Below are positions 22,701 through 33,970 of a stretch of 64,000 nucleotides of DNA, piece by piece. The position numbers and the translations under genes are program-made. A model generated the notes under the pieces. That model was not told where the DNA came from, searched no databases, and worked only from the letters and a program-made list of their open reading frames with translations. The number at the start of each line of letters is the position of its first letter. Position 1 is the stretch's first letter. Origin of the DNA: Copromyces sp. CBS 386.78 (lineage: Eukaryota > Ascomycota > Sordariomycetes > Sordariales > Sordariaceae); the NCBI GenBank assembly GCA_030685235.1, contig MU839112.1:310001-374000 (forward strand), written 5' to 3'.

Positions 22701-25700
22701 AACCGATAGTAATTGTATTTTAAATAGTAATTAACTTATAATATAATAAAGTAATAAAGAGAATAAAAAGGATTAATAAAAGGGGGAAGCCTTATAGTAC
22801 GCCTATTATAATATTATAAAATTAAGAAATTTTATCGTTAAAAAAAAGAGAACCTTTTTTTCCAGTAACGAAACTATTAACCTATTAAAAGATCTATTTT
22901 AGGAATTATATTTCTTATAGTATATATAAGAATTATTTATAATTAATTCTATTAAATACGCCCTTTAAATCGAAGAGTATAAAAGATATTATAGCTTTAA
23001 ACTTTTATATTATATAAATTATATCGGTAACTATTTAAATAGCGAATTCGGTTAAACGGCCTATTTAATTACTTATTTAACCCTCTAGGAGGAGATTATA
23101 TTCTTCTACTACCTACATTAACCTCTTTACTACGAAGGCTTCGAAGATTTTTCTAATATTATTTAAAAGCAATATAAACTTTTATACCCCGGCTAATTTT
23201 TATTATTCAATACTTTTTCTAAATTTTTTAAAAATAATTATTTTCGTATTTTTAAACTATTAGGGGAAATATCCGAACTAGAGGTTCGTTATAGCGAAAA
23301 CCGCTATTACTTACTTAAACAATTCCCTATATATTTTTAAAAATTTATTTAAAAATTAATCGATACCCGGTACTTTATTTAGCGCTATTTTTAAAAGGAC
23401 TTCCCGGATATCTTTTTTAGTAATTAAATTATTAATAGATACCGGGGTATTACTATTTAATAATTAAATCTAATTTAGTAAATAGTCCGTTAGAATTTCT
23501 ACTTTCGGGAAGAAATAATTAGTAAAAATATTTACTTTACTATTATAATTTTCAATTTCGTTCGCCTACTCATTTTATTTAAAGGGTAATAATTTTAATA
23601 AATCTATTAAATAATAATTTTATATTTTAATTTACCTTTCTAATAATTAAAATTTATTTAGGTCTTTTAATATATTTATAATATAATTATACTATTTTAT
23701 TTTCTAAATCTTCGTAATAAATTTCTTCTTTTTTATTACCGCTTCTCTAAATTCTTTCTAATTTAAAGGCGTCTAATTCCTAAATTATATTTACTATTTC
23801 CCTTATACCTCCTTTATTACTATTTTATATTTTAAATTTTATTAGTCCGCTTATTTTCCCTAACTTTTCTTTCAATATAGGACGAATTCTTTTATAATAT
23901 TAACGAATTCGCTATTAAATTTATTAAATCCTAATTCGAATTCCTTTACCGTTTTAATCCCTTTTAGGACCGAAATTTATTTTTCCGCCGTTTCCCGTAC
24001 CTTTTCCGCGTTTATTAAATTTTAATTAAACCTTTCCTCTACTTCCACTTTCTTATTTCTTTTTCCTATTTAAACTTAAACTTTTTAAAGGTAATAATCC
24101 GAACCCATTTACCCGTACTATTATATTCCCCAATATCCGGCTTCGATACCCTATAAAATTTATATATAATTAATTATTCTATTTTTTTCTCTTCTAATTG
24201 CGTTTTCGAACTTTATTAATTCCCTACGGGGGGTAACGAAATTAAATTTTTATTACCGTACCTACGTAAATAACCTTATAATACCTAAATTAATCTTATT
24301 TTCTAAATCCTAATTAGGGTAATAGAAATTATAATTTCCTATAGCTATATATTAATTAGCCGAAGGTCTCTCTTCGAAGAGTTCGAAAAGGGGAAACCCC
24401 TATTAATATTATAACGTACTTTAAAAGAAGATAGGGGAATAAATAAAGTAAATAATTATTAATTCTTATAAATTCTTTAATATTGCCGCGGCCTAATCTT
24501 TCCTAACCTAGAAATTTAAATCCTTTAAATGCTATTTCTTATTTACGTAAATTATTATTTTACCCTTTTTTAAATAATTAATACTATAATATTTACCGCC
24601 CGTTAATTAATAAATATCCTTATTCAAATTCTTATTCAACTCTTAAATTATTATAATATTATAGGTTTCCTCCTATTCGAATAATATTTTCCCTCTTTCG
24701 TACAATTTCCCTATATTCTAATAGAATATTTTTAATTAAATTATTAGTTACCTTATAAGAGGCTTCCTTTTAATTTAATAATAGGTTAGGAAAGTATTAT
24801 TTCTTTAGAAGTAATGGTAATAATTAAAGGTATAATAGTAATAAAATTAATATAAATACGGTTATTTATATTCTAAAAGCAGGTATAAACGTTTATTAGG
24901 TTTATATTTATAAATTTCAATTAAGAACCGCCTTTAATCTTCTTAGGGCGGCCTCTTTTTCCTCTTCTTATAAATAATCTTTTTAAAATCGTAATTAAAC
25001 GGGAATTAAAAAGGGCGTTAGAAATTATAACGTCCTCCTCTATTTTTATCGTTAGGTCTAATACTAATTTAATTAATCCTTTATAAATAATAAAGTTATA
25101 AAGCTTTTTAATATAATTAATTAATATTTTCGTATAGGCCGCTCTTATAAATAGATATCTCTTTTTATTAAAGGCGAAATACCCTAATTTCCTATATAAT
25201 TTATAAAAAATTAAAGAATTATCTTTATTCGAAGGTTAATTCTTTTCTCCTATATATAGCCCTTCGTATTTAATTTTATTATAATAGTTATAAATATCCT
25301 TTTAATAATAAAATCTCGCCGTATATTTAAAATACTAATATTTAAAATATTATTAAGTAGAAATTATAATTTAAAATAATTTATAGACGTATACGCTATT
25401 ATTTTAAAAAAAAAATTTTTTTTTAAAACAAAATTATAACTTTCGTAGTCGCGACTTCTATTAAAAATATTCTTTTCTCTTCCCCTTCGTATTTCTTCTA
25501 AAGTTTAGCCCGAATAATCTCCGCTTCCTTATTCCTCTCCTTTATTTCCTATATAATTAATTCGGATTATTTTACGTCGATATTAACTTATAAGATTCCT
25601 TTAATTAAAATAGTTATAGTATTTAAAAATATAATAGCTTTTTTTCAAAAAAAAATTTTAACCTAAATTTAATATTTCTAATATTAATCTTTAATTAATT

Positions 25701-26500
25701 CGTTAAAAATAATTACGTAATTTCCGTTTATTACTATTTTAATAACTACGCGGATTACTTTATACGGATTTTCCTTTAAAATATTTTTAATAGCCTATTT
25801 TATATTATTATTCAAACGTATAGTAAATTCGGCGGTAATTTAGGCCCCCTTAATAATAAATTAATATTCGTAATTAGAGGGGATAAATTTTTTAATAATA
25901 ATAGTAAATAAATAATAGAAGGTAGCGTTGACTTTATTTAACGATTTCCGAATAATATTAACCTATTTCTTCGGCGCTTTTTAAACGTCTTTTTTTATTT
26001 CCTTCGAAATAAATTTCTTTAAATTATTAAAATCCTTCTTAATAATAAATTAGGCTTCGATAACTTTATTTACTTTAAGTATTTTAAACCTACTTTTTTT
26101 TATAAAAATTTTCGTAAATTCGAAAAAGAATTTTCGAACTTAGCGACGGTCGTCGGTTATTATAATAGTATAATTTATAATTTTATTCGTTATAATAATA
26201 AATTTCTTTATAATTTTATTATCTACCTCTATTTTTTCTGAAATCTTTATAATAAATACGGTATCGGGGTTATTATATTTTAAAATACTTCCGAAGGGGT
26301 TGTAAATATTATTTTCAAACCTATTCGTACTTCTATTAATCGTTATCGGTAGCAATAGCTCAATACTATCGCTACAATCGTCGTAGGATATTGCAGAAGG
26401 GGTAAATAACCCTCCTAAATCGATTGCCGTTATCGGTTTTCGTTTTGGAGCACTTCCTGACCAGAAATCGGCGTTTCCGGTTTCGGGGTCGTTTTTTTTT
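19711..26500 (-). mobile_element. LINE-1 copy B, full length
   Basis: This minus-strand copy starts (3' end) at an AAT microsatellite. Its 5' end reads GTTTCGGGGTCG followed by 13 T in the plus strand. It is collinear with copy A throughout and of nearly equal length. It lies in an A-rich tract, so the target duplication cannot be read uniquely. The ORF2 catalytic box is mutated to FANN (22,690-22,701). The GRP-containing AT-hook of ORF1 survives near 24,939-24,959. It is strongly RIPed except near the 5' end. Confidence 0.92.
24895..26495 (-). pseudogene. LINE B ORF1 remnant with AT-hook
   Basis: A minus-strand open piece at 26,140-26,355 (71 codons) is a real fragment of ORF1. It shares INR.(A/T).RFEN..YNPFG.IL.YN.PD and EK.E..NKIIKKFII with the ORF1 of copy G. 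Near the C-terminus RRGKRGRPKKIKGGS (centre 24,939-24,959) matches the AT-hook consensus, with RGRP as the minor-groove-binding core. The frame then reaches the shared stop. RIP stops elsewhere make it inactive. Confidence 0.78.
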
Positions 26501-26502
26501 TT

Positions 26503-26783
26503 TAGAAAAAAAAAAAAAAAGTATAAATAACTAAAAAATTAAAAATAAATATAAATATAAAAATAAAAATAAAATGAAATAAAGAAAAAAAGAAAAGAAA
26601 GAAAAATAAAATAGAATAAAGATATAAACAAAGTAAAATACAAATGAAAATAAAATAAAATAAAGATATAAAGCGAATGAATAAAAATAAGAATAAAATA
26701 AAATAATAATATAAAGAAAATTAATATAAATAAAAACAAAAAGAAAATATTATAAAAATAAATATAAAAATAAATATAAAATC
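26503..26783. repeat. A-rich low-complexity tract, right half
   Basis: This continues the tract cut by LINE B, with AAATATAAATAT- and AAATAAAATG-type words and no coding content. It ends where an un-RIPed segment of about 70 bp (26,784-26,860) begins. Confidence 0.85.
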
Positions 26784-27839
26784 TCCTAGCTTGGGCAAAA
26801 TGGGTGTTTAACAGTCTTCCGTGAGCATAATCCGGCTCTGCTCAAGGAAACACTATTTTATATAATTACTTTAGGCTATAGTTATTAAAGCCCTAGCGAA
26901 ATAAATTAATAATCTAATATCTAATTTAAATATTATTTTATCTTTATTTTCTTCGTTTCTACAATCTAGTTAAATAATAAACTTCTATACTTTTTATATA
27001 TAATATTCAATATAGTCTTTACGAAATTAAACTATAAATAATAAAAGTACTATAATAAACTATTTAACGTAGTCGGTTAAAGTATAATTATTAAAGTAAG
27101 AAAATAGGGAGGGTAATATTATTTAATTAACTAGAAATAATTAATACCGAATAGTACAATTATATTTAATATATAGTTTAGGGGTTAAAAAAATATTTAA
27201 AAGTATGTTATAAATTTCGGCTATAATACCCTTATATTTAAAATAGGCCAGATTAGGTGGTTATATTATTATTATTAGTCTTATATACGCTAACTATTAC
27301 TTAGTCTACCTAGTGGGCATACGGTGCTACTTCCATTCGTAATCAGGGGGAAAAACCGTACCTTACGGCCTGGTAAAAACCCCTTACTTCGCTATTATAA
27401 TAATCGTACTATAGCGCTATTACCTTCCCTATTTATCTCCTACTCTAAATAGCTTTACTACCCTCCAAAGGCTATAATTATAAATTCCCGCCGTACAATC
27501 CCCCCGGCCCCCTACCCCCTTCCTATCTCCCCTTCTACCCTAATTAATAAACTTAAATAATTATATACCTATAATATTATCCCCTATTAGCCTTATCCCC
27601 TTTTTCTACTACCTACTACCGCTTTTAACCGTATTAAAGCGCGCTATTTTATTCTAATTTAATTATATATAATTATAATACCCTACGCCTACTTTATAAA
27701 TTCCCGTTTATCGCTCCTCCCTCCTTCTAAACCTTCTTCCTTTTTTCCCTTTTATACTTCTTAATTTTCTTTCCGCCGTTTACCTATAATCCTTCTATAC
27801 CCGGCCTACCTACGCTACTTCAACGTATTTACAACTTCG
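26784..27839. other. Intergenic or element flank, no gene seen
   Basis: The first 70 bp and the stretch at about 27,290-27,400 keep normal CpA/TpG. The rest is RIP-like. From 27,400 on, the plus strand becomes C-rich (many CCC and CCT runs) and poor in G, which may be the 5' region of the degraded gene that follows. No motif or frame could be supported. Confidence 0.4.
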
Positions 27840-29798
27840 CCGCAATATTTTCCAATAAGGATATTAGCCCGTCTAATAATAAGGCTAAAATTCCTAAAAT
27901 AAAAGTTACTAAAACTTTAAGTAATAAATTTAAAACTACTACATCGACCCCGGCTATATTTTATACTCCTTCTAGTTAAAAGGTTAGGGCCGCTACCCGC
28001 GCCGTAATTAAAAACAACCTCTTTAAAAAAATTAAGGCCAATAATATTAAAAAATACAAAGCCGTTACGGCCTATTTCCGCTCCCTAATATACAATATTT
28101 AATATTTTTAATATATTAAAATATTTTACTATATAGTTCCGTGCGCATTCTATAATTATATATCGTTTTATTCTATTTATAATAAAATTCGCTACTTTAT
28201 TAATCCTTATAAATTCTATTATTATTCTAATTTAATATCGTATTAAAGGCCGTTATTAATTGTATATTAATTAAGCCGTATACTACTTATAAGCGTTATA
28301 AATATAGTAAATATTTTAAAATATATGCGGATAATCGTTATATTAATATTGTTCGTACTTTCGTTAAAGCTATATTTGAAATTCGTTATACTCCCGCCAA
28401 TATTCCGGTACTTTCTCCTCTATCCGATGCCTTCGCTAAAACAACTTCCGTATAATATATAATTACCGAAGTCGAAAATACCGATAATGTTGTTTCGGCT
28501 CTTAATAACAATTAAAATAATATTATAAAAATCTTTAACCCCTTTATCGCTTCGAAAAAGCGGAAGTTTAAAACCGACGCCGGTAATTATAATATAAACA
28601 TTAATATTATTTACTATAATATTATATTTTTACGTATTATTATAAATAAAGCCCTTCGTATTATAAAAGCGTTAATAATTAAAATCGACTCCTAATTTAC
28701 TATATTCGATAATCGTTTTAGCGAAATTAATATTCGTATAAAAAATATTGAAAATACTTCTATTAATATTAATACTACGTTCGAATTTATCCTTTCTCAT
28801 TTTAACGCTATTATAAATAATGTAAATCCCTTTTAATTCCTATTAAAATTCCGTTATTAATTTATCCCTAAATTAAAAATATATAAGTTATAAATTAATT
28901 AATTTATTTTAAAATATTTATTATATTTATTAATCCTATTTTCGGCCCTATTTCGGCCGCTAGAAGTAAGTGTGGCGGAATAAAGACTTTATCTTAACGG
29001 TTTAAAATTAACGAAGACGAATTTATATTAAATAAGGAAAAAATTAATGTTAATTCCGATAATAATTATCCTAACGCTAATAATAGCGAAAGCGAATTCG
29101 TTAGGCCCATTTCGTCTCTAACCGGCCCCTTAATTAATTAGCTTATAAATAATTATATTTAGGAAATTTAGGCCTAATATTTCTTTAACGTCTTCTACCT
29201 ATTTTCTTTGTAGCGCTATTATACTACTTTTTGTAATCGAATTTTAAGATTGGGTAATTAAAATATTAGAAGTAAATAACGTTATTCTAATATTATTATA
29301 ATTTTATAGCGGTTTTAATTAGTAGCCTCCTATAATTTTCTCTATATCTAAGGATAATAATCTAGGGGGTAAATAAATATATTCCTATATTCGTTCTTTA
29401 ATAATTATTTAACGTTTTTTAATACTTGTTTTATTTCTTTTATTTATTTAATTTTTACCGTTAAATAGTATAAATTAACCACTACTAAATATACTGGGCG
29501 GATTAGTAGTAATATTTAGGCGTTGAATACTATTAATATTATACTAAAGTAATTAATAATAACGGCTATCTAATATTATATTAATAAGTAGACTTTAACG
29601 ATTAATTATATTCTAAATATCCTTTTATAAAGGATCTATTAATAATATCGTATTAAATAAAGTATAGGGTGTAAGCTTTTTCTTAACCGTTATACGAAGT
29701 ACGTAGGGGGAGGAAGTATAGCGCTAATAAAGAAATATTTATTAATTATTTGAAAAGATAGATTTATAATAGTAATAATTTATTTGAGGATTATTAAA

Positions 29799-30209
29799 GA
29801 GAACGTCTTTTCGCACTGCCATAAAAGTCTTTCTACACTGTAGTAAAAAATGAAACTAGGTGTAACTTATCCAAATAAAAGCTTAGGTAAGTAAGAGTAG
29901 TATTGCATTTTTTCTTATTTTTTTCTCTATAATATAGCGCCCACGACCACATCGCAACGTGACTCGGCAGAGAGTTAAGACTAAAAGGTAAAAATTTGGA
30001 TAAAATTTATTTCTTTTTAATATTTAGTTTTAGAAAGACGCTAGAGGCTAGATAAAAATTCCTCTAAATACTGTTTTATAGAGTAAAAAGCACCAAAAAT
30101 TCCGACCCCACTCTTATACCTCTTACTTTAAATTTGGCGGAGTTATATACATATGCCTTTTTGCTAACAGTGTAGGAAGACTTTTATAGCAGTGCGAAAA
30201 GACTTTCTC
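29799..30209. mobile_element. hAT-like MITE 1 (411 bp)
   Basis: Terminal inverted repeats begin GAGAACGTCTTTTCGCACTGC and end with the complement ...GCGAAAAGACTTTCTC. Perfect 8-bp direct repeats, TTATTAAA, flank it (29,791-29,798 and 30,210-30,217). An 8-bp TSD with short inverted ends points to the hAT superfamily. There is no transposase, so it is non-autonomous. CpA and TpG are retained, so RIP has been weak. It is related to the MITEs at 32,740 and 41,051. Confidence 0.9.
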
Positions 30210-30450
30210 TTATTAAATGGGACCTACAAATAGCTAGTAATTATACGCTACGGCTAAGCCGGGTTAATATTTACAAGCCTTTAAATAGGCTATAACTATA
30301 CTGGACGATTGTTATTAAAGTCGCTATCGCCTTCCTTTAACTCTTCGCCTACTTCTTTATTAAATTTTTTTTCTAGCTAGCTACCCTCTTTATCGTCGTT
30401 ATCGCGGGTAAAAATATTGCAAATATTCGAAGCCTTATTGCCTATGCCTC

Positions 30451-30510
30451 GACTACTAGCGCGACTACTAGTGCAATTACTAGCGCGACTACCGGTACGA
30501 CTACTAGCGT
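30451..30510 (+). repeat. 12-bp coding microrepeat (Thr-Thr-Ser-Ala)
   Basis: Five units of 12 bp, GACTACTAGCGC and variants, keep the frame of the surrounding degraded protein and read TTSA-TTSA-ITSA-TTGT-TTSV. The in-frame period supports a real protein-coding past for this region. Confidence 0.7.
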
Positions 30511-30935
30511 ATTATCCTTTAGGACCTATAGCCTAATAAAGTATTAGTAATTGTTTACTACGCTATAAGTATACTAGTATTAGAATAAGGAGGTAAGTAG
30601 TTTAAAGGATAAAGTTGTCGCCCTACGTAAGATTATTGAGGCTTTGTATTATATTTTTACTTTATTAATAATTAAATATAATCGGTAAATCGATATGATT
30701 TTAGGAATTATTGAAGCGCAGCTATTATAGTCTAGAGAATAAAGTATATTAATACGAAGTGAGCGAGTATAGCGGAGCTTTTCTATAATAGGGGCGATAC
30801 CTATATAAATTCTTCGTACTGTAATTAGTCCGTCCAATTTGGATTCCTCAACTTGGATTGGTCAGAATTTCTCGCAGCCCGTATACGCAATCCATTCCTA
30901 TTATTAGTTAGAACTTTCACGCCTACGACGGTAAA

Positions 30936-31038
30936 CGTACGGGGGTCCCCGGGGGTATCCCCTAAATTTGTACGTAATAATAGACGTACGGGTTTATACG
31001 TAATAGTAGACGTACGGGGGTTCTTAGGGGTATCCCCC
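30936..31038. repeat. Three dispersed CGTACGGG units
   Basis: CGTACGGGGGT followed by a C/G-rich core and GGGTATCCCC occurs at 30,936 and 31,011. A short unit, CGTACGGG, lies at 30,985. It is a GC-rich patch within AT-rich sequence. An 80-codon frame at 30,853-31,095 runs through it but is out of frame with the degraded protein and is probably spurious. Confidence 0.6.
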
Positions 31039-31130
31039 GGGTTTTATAACCCTAGCCCTTTTAGCGGAGGGTTTAGGGGGACGGTAGCCCCTTAATTTAA
31101 ATTTATAAAACCTTTCCTAAATTATATTAT

Positions 31131-31345
31131 AATTATAACTACCCGCCTTCGCTTCTATACAATCGACGTCGATTCTACCTAATCGAATATTATTTTTTCC
31201 TATTTTATTTACTAATTAAGTAATTTTAACAATTATTTACTATATACGACTGTTAATAATTAATATTAATTATATATAGCCGACTTCCTTTTTATATACG
31301 TAACCTATTTAAAACGATATTACTTTATACAATTAGCGTATTTGT
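31131..31345. other. RIPed spacer before LINE K
   Basis: AT-rich sequence with no supported frame. It is the left flank of LINE K and continues after it at 31,762. Confidence 0.4.
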
Positions 31346-31361
31346 AAATTAATATTAGTTA

Positions 31362-31745
31362 ATAATAATAATAATAATAGTCTTATTCCCTATGCTACTT
31401 ATTTATAGCGCCTTATTGGCATGGGGTACTTCTCCTGGTTCTCTAGAGGAAACCGTGCGGCGATAAGCGCCGTCGGATAAAAACCGCCAGCTCCTTTCGG
31501 TCGCGAATGAATTGCGCCTGCTCTATTTCGATTCCATCTGTAGCGGTGCTCACCTACCGCCTCAACAAACAAGCCACTTCCCCTTTACCGCCTTCGATCC
31601 AATACTAGAACAATCGAGACACCGCTCTCGTACGCCGCTCCTTCCTCCCAAACCGCCCATGGCAATCGTCCCTTCCCCATTGTTTGCCCTTACTCCCGCC
31701 TCGTTATTATCCCCTAAACTCCTACGACTCCACCAAGGTTTGTAC
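31362..31745 (-). mobile_element. LINE-1 copy K, very short and almost un-RIPed
   Basis: This is a 384-bp 3' fragment in minus orientation, starting with AAT repeats at the left and ending near GGTTTGTAC at the right. AAATTAATATTAGTTA is present on both sides (31,346-31,361 and 31,746-31,761), a target duplication of 14-16 bp. The sequence is very close to copy J and, like it, keeps CpA, TpG and TGG. The plus-strand frame over 31,512-31,850 and the minus-strand frame at 31,562-31,747 are by-products of low stop density. Confidence 0.92.
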
Positions 31746-31761
31746 AAATTAATATTAGTTA

Positions 31762-32477
31762 GTATAATAGTTTTATTATTTATATTTATATATTTAAAGT
31801 TAAAATATTCCTTTAAATTAACGCTTTATATATTATTTACAACTTTATAAAATATAATTTCTATTAATAGTCCCTCTAGCTTTCAACCTCTATTATTAAC
31901 CCAACCTCCCCCTTCTAGATAGGGCTCTCAAAATAATTAAGTAGAAGAAGACTAATTATAAGAATATAAAACTTATAGGAAGAGCCTCCCCTTAACTAAA
32001 TTCGTTGGAAGGCGGAATTTAAACCGGCTAGTCTAATAATATTTTTAATACTATAATATATAAAGTTAACGTTAATAGAATCTTTCTATAACTATTAAAT
32101 ATATTCGTAACCGATTTACTATTATAAAGCCTCCGGTTATAACTACCATCCCTATTACGCCGGCGCCGGCGCCCAATCCCTTTTAGGGAGCTCCTATAGC
32201 GCCGATTCTTATTACGCCGGCGCCGGTTCCCGATCCCTTTTAGGGAACTCCTATAGCGCCGCCTCCCGTTGCGCCGGCGTTAATTCCTAATCCCTTCTAA
32301 GGAGCTCCTATAGCGCCTCCTATAGCGCTTCCTATTACGTTTACAATATACCGTCTACAATCCTTAGCCCCTATATCCGCTATTCCGCCTCAACTACTAA
32401 TATAGAATACTATTGTTAATAATTATATATATACGGTAGTATAACGTACAACGGGTATACGAATACGAATATTTAGC
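31762..32477 (+). pseudogene. Degraded proline-rich protein remnant
   Basis: From about 31,860 the plus strand reads SINSPSSFQPLLLTQPPPS, then mixed sequence with RIP stops, then three 19-residue repeats of the form ITPAPAPNPF-x-GAPIAP (own entry), then a Pro/Ile-rich tail. The stops within repeats sit at the same position (TTT TAG GGA), which fits an ancestral CAG or TGG. The coding-like frame appears to resume after the inverted-repeat element at 33,763 (PLQRKFDEPIKLSIR). It is gag-like in character, but no diagnostic motif was seen. Confidence 0.4.
32154..32324 (+). repeat. 57-bp tandem repeat, three units (19-residue Pro/Ala repeat)
   Basis: Units start at 32,154, 32,211 and 32,268, each near (A/G)TT(A/G)CGCCGGCG and each ending CTCCTATAGCGCC. 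The period is a multiple of three and the frame is shared, so it was a protein repeat. Differences are largely transitions. The local GC content is high because CpG is spared by RIP. Confidence 0.82.
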
Positions 32478-32739
32478 TAGGGGTATATATGGATACTTTT
32501 ATAGTTGTACAACGGTTTCTGAGATTTGCAGCGGTGGTGCAACGGTAAAGAAAATTTGCAACCGTATTACAACCGTGCTGCAACGGTTGCAATATTTACA
32601 ACTATAGGATTTTTGCATACATAACGTAATTGGACCTACCTTCCTCGAAATTTTTTTTAAAATCCTTACTTCTTACCTTCCTCCTTTAATATCGAACTTC
32701 CCCTTTATAGGGAAGCGAAAACGACTAAAGTTTTTTTTT

Positions 32740-33152
32740 GAAAATGTCTTTTCGGACCGTAGGAAATGTCTTTTCGCACCGTTATCAAAAATACCACCAA
32801 GTATAACTTTGCCAAACAAGAAGTTGTCAATATAAAAATAATATCAGAATTTTTGTAATTTTCTACTCTATTTTATAGCCTAATTGCTATAAATATATTT
32901 ATCTAAAGGAAAGACTCAATAGAAATATTCCAAATTTAAAGTAAATAAATGGTTTTTTCTTCTTTTATTGTATACTAAGGGCTATAGAGGGCGCCTAAGT
33001 ACGCCCAACACATTATATTATACAAGGAAAATAAATAAAAATTCCGATGTACTTTTTATATACTACGGCCTTAATTTGGCTGAGTTACTTCTAAAAGCCT
33101 TTTTTAATTACGGTGCGAAAAGACATTTGCTACGGTCCGAAAAGACTTTCTC
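32740..33152. mobile_element. hAT-like MITE 2 (413 bp)
   Basis: The ends GAAAATGTCTTTTCGGACCG and ...CGGTCCGAAAAGACTTTCTC are inverted repeats, with the left tip slightly mutated. The flanks are TTTTTTTT on both sides (32,732-32,739 and 33,153-33,160), the expected 8-bp duplication. The terminal repeat is duplicated inwards (GTCTTTTCGCACCG starts again about 24 bp in, at each end). A plus-strand frame, 32,968-33,165, encodes a peptide very similar to one in MITE 3. That similarity is explained by copy homology, so it is not called a gene. Confidence 0.88.
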
Positions 33153-33390
33153 TTTTTTTTATTAATAACTTTAACCTTAAAAATAAAAAGGGTACTAAAA
33201 TGAGCGCTATTTCTTAGCGGTTATTTTGCACCCGGCTAGAGGTCCGTACGCCCTCTATTTAACGAGAAATCTTAATTTAAAAAAATTTTACCGAACGGGC
33301 CTTTAGAAGAAAAAAATAAAAAATAAATAAATAAATAATATTAAACTTCCCTTTAATAAATAAGAAAAATTAACCTTTTCCTTAATAAAT

Positions 33391-33509
33391 TTAGCCTAAT
33401 AGCTAAGTAGTTAATATAGTAGTTCTTTATCTTTAGATTCTTGTTCGATTCCTCTCTATAACAAAAATTTTTGTTCTTTTCAAATTAAAAAAAAAAAAAA
33501 AAAAAAAAG
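33391..33509 (+). ncRNA. Possible tRNA-derived SINE with poly(A) tail
   Basis: TAGCTAAGTAGTTAA at 33,400 resembles a Pol III A box (TGGCCGAGTGGTTAA in tRNA genes, with the changes RIP would cause). GTTCGATTCC at 33,443-33,452 is an exact B box, about 30 bp downstream. A run of 23 A follows at 33,487-33,509. The anticodon arm does not fold well, so a working tRNA is unlikely. A degenerate tRNA-derived SINE or a tRNA pseudogene fits better. No target duplication was found. Confidence 0.45.
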
Positions 33510-33762
33510 ATTTATTAACCTAGATTCGCGATTTCCCCTTGTAACCTTCGCGATTTCGCCTTATAAATTTTCCGTAAGAAACTTTTTAGCAATTACATCA
33601 TATATACAAAAATCTTATAGTTGTAAATCTTGCAACGGTTGTAGGACGGTTGCAATACGGTTGTAACTTATTAAACCGTTGCACCACCTTATCCAAATCT
33701 GCAATAGTAGTAAATTTCTATACCGTTGTATAACTATTATACTATAGTAATTTGAACCCTTA

Positions 33763-33970
33763 TACTATTAAGTAAGTACTAGGGCCTTTGTATTTTAAAG
33801 GAAGTATAAATTTATAGGATTTACCCCTTACAGCGGAAGTTCGACGAGCCTATAAAATTATCTATAAGGACTATTGTACTCGCCAGCGCTACAATAAAGA
33901 GGTTTTACTTATACTATTTCTACGTATATTACGTAACCCGGCCCAATTATCTCCTAATATATTAGTATTA
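33763..33970 (+). other. Short degraded coding-like stretch next to LINE C
   Basis: The plus strand reads IYRIYPLQRKFDEPIKLSIR and onward without a stop for about 50 codons. It probably continues the proline-rich protein remnant that ends at 32,477. The right end is the 3' terminus of LINE C. Confidence 0.35.

Larger units (their letters stand above)
27840..31130 (+). pseudogene. Unknown RIP-degraded plus-strand gene or element, split by a MITE
   Basis: Plus-strand windows read as protein with sporadic TAA/TAG: 27,850-28,110 (basic, LFKKIKANNIKKYK), 28,300-28,860 (EIRYTPANIPVLSPLSDAFA), 28,990-29,790, and 30,218-31,130. Removing MITE-1 and one 8-bp duplication joins YLRIIK to WDLQ in one frame, which shows that the host frame predates the MITE. 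After the join come a hydrophobic run (LATLFIVVIAG near 30,380), Thr/Ser repeats, and a likely coiled coil (SLKDKVVALRKIIEAL near 30,600). I recognise no known domain. It may be a transposon protein or a duplicated host gene. Confidence 0.42.
32480..33760. mobile_element. Long-inverted-repeat element with TA flanks
   Basis: About 150 bp at the left (32,480-32,635) is the inverted complement of 33,593-33,760. Shared words include GTTGTACAACGG / CCGTTGTATAAC and GTGGTGCAACGGT / ACCGTTGCACCAC, with a few indels. The outer ends (GGGGTATATATGG and the complement of TTTGAACCCT) are each bordered by TA, which fits a Tc1/mariner/Fot1-type insertion, but the TA assignment is an inference. It has no transposase. 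A MITE (32,740-33,152) and a SINE-like unit lie inside. It is little affected by RIP. Confidence 0.68.

Noticed and set aside
26539..26739. 66-codon Phe/Ile/Leu-rich frame that could suggest a membrane protein
   Set aside because: It is the translation of an A-rich low-complexity tract.
30853..31095. 80-codon plus-strand frame with ATG
   Set aside because: It spans GC-rich CGTACGGG repeats, and the neighbouring degraded protein is better supported in another frame.
31512..31850. 112-codon plus-strand frame, the second longest open frame in the window
   Set aside because: It lies antisense over LINE K, crosses the element end and target duplication, and runs into unrelated AT-rich flank.
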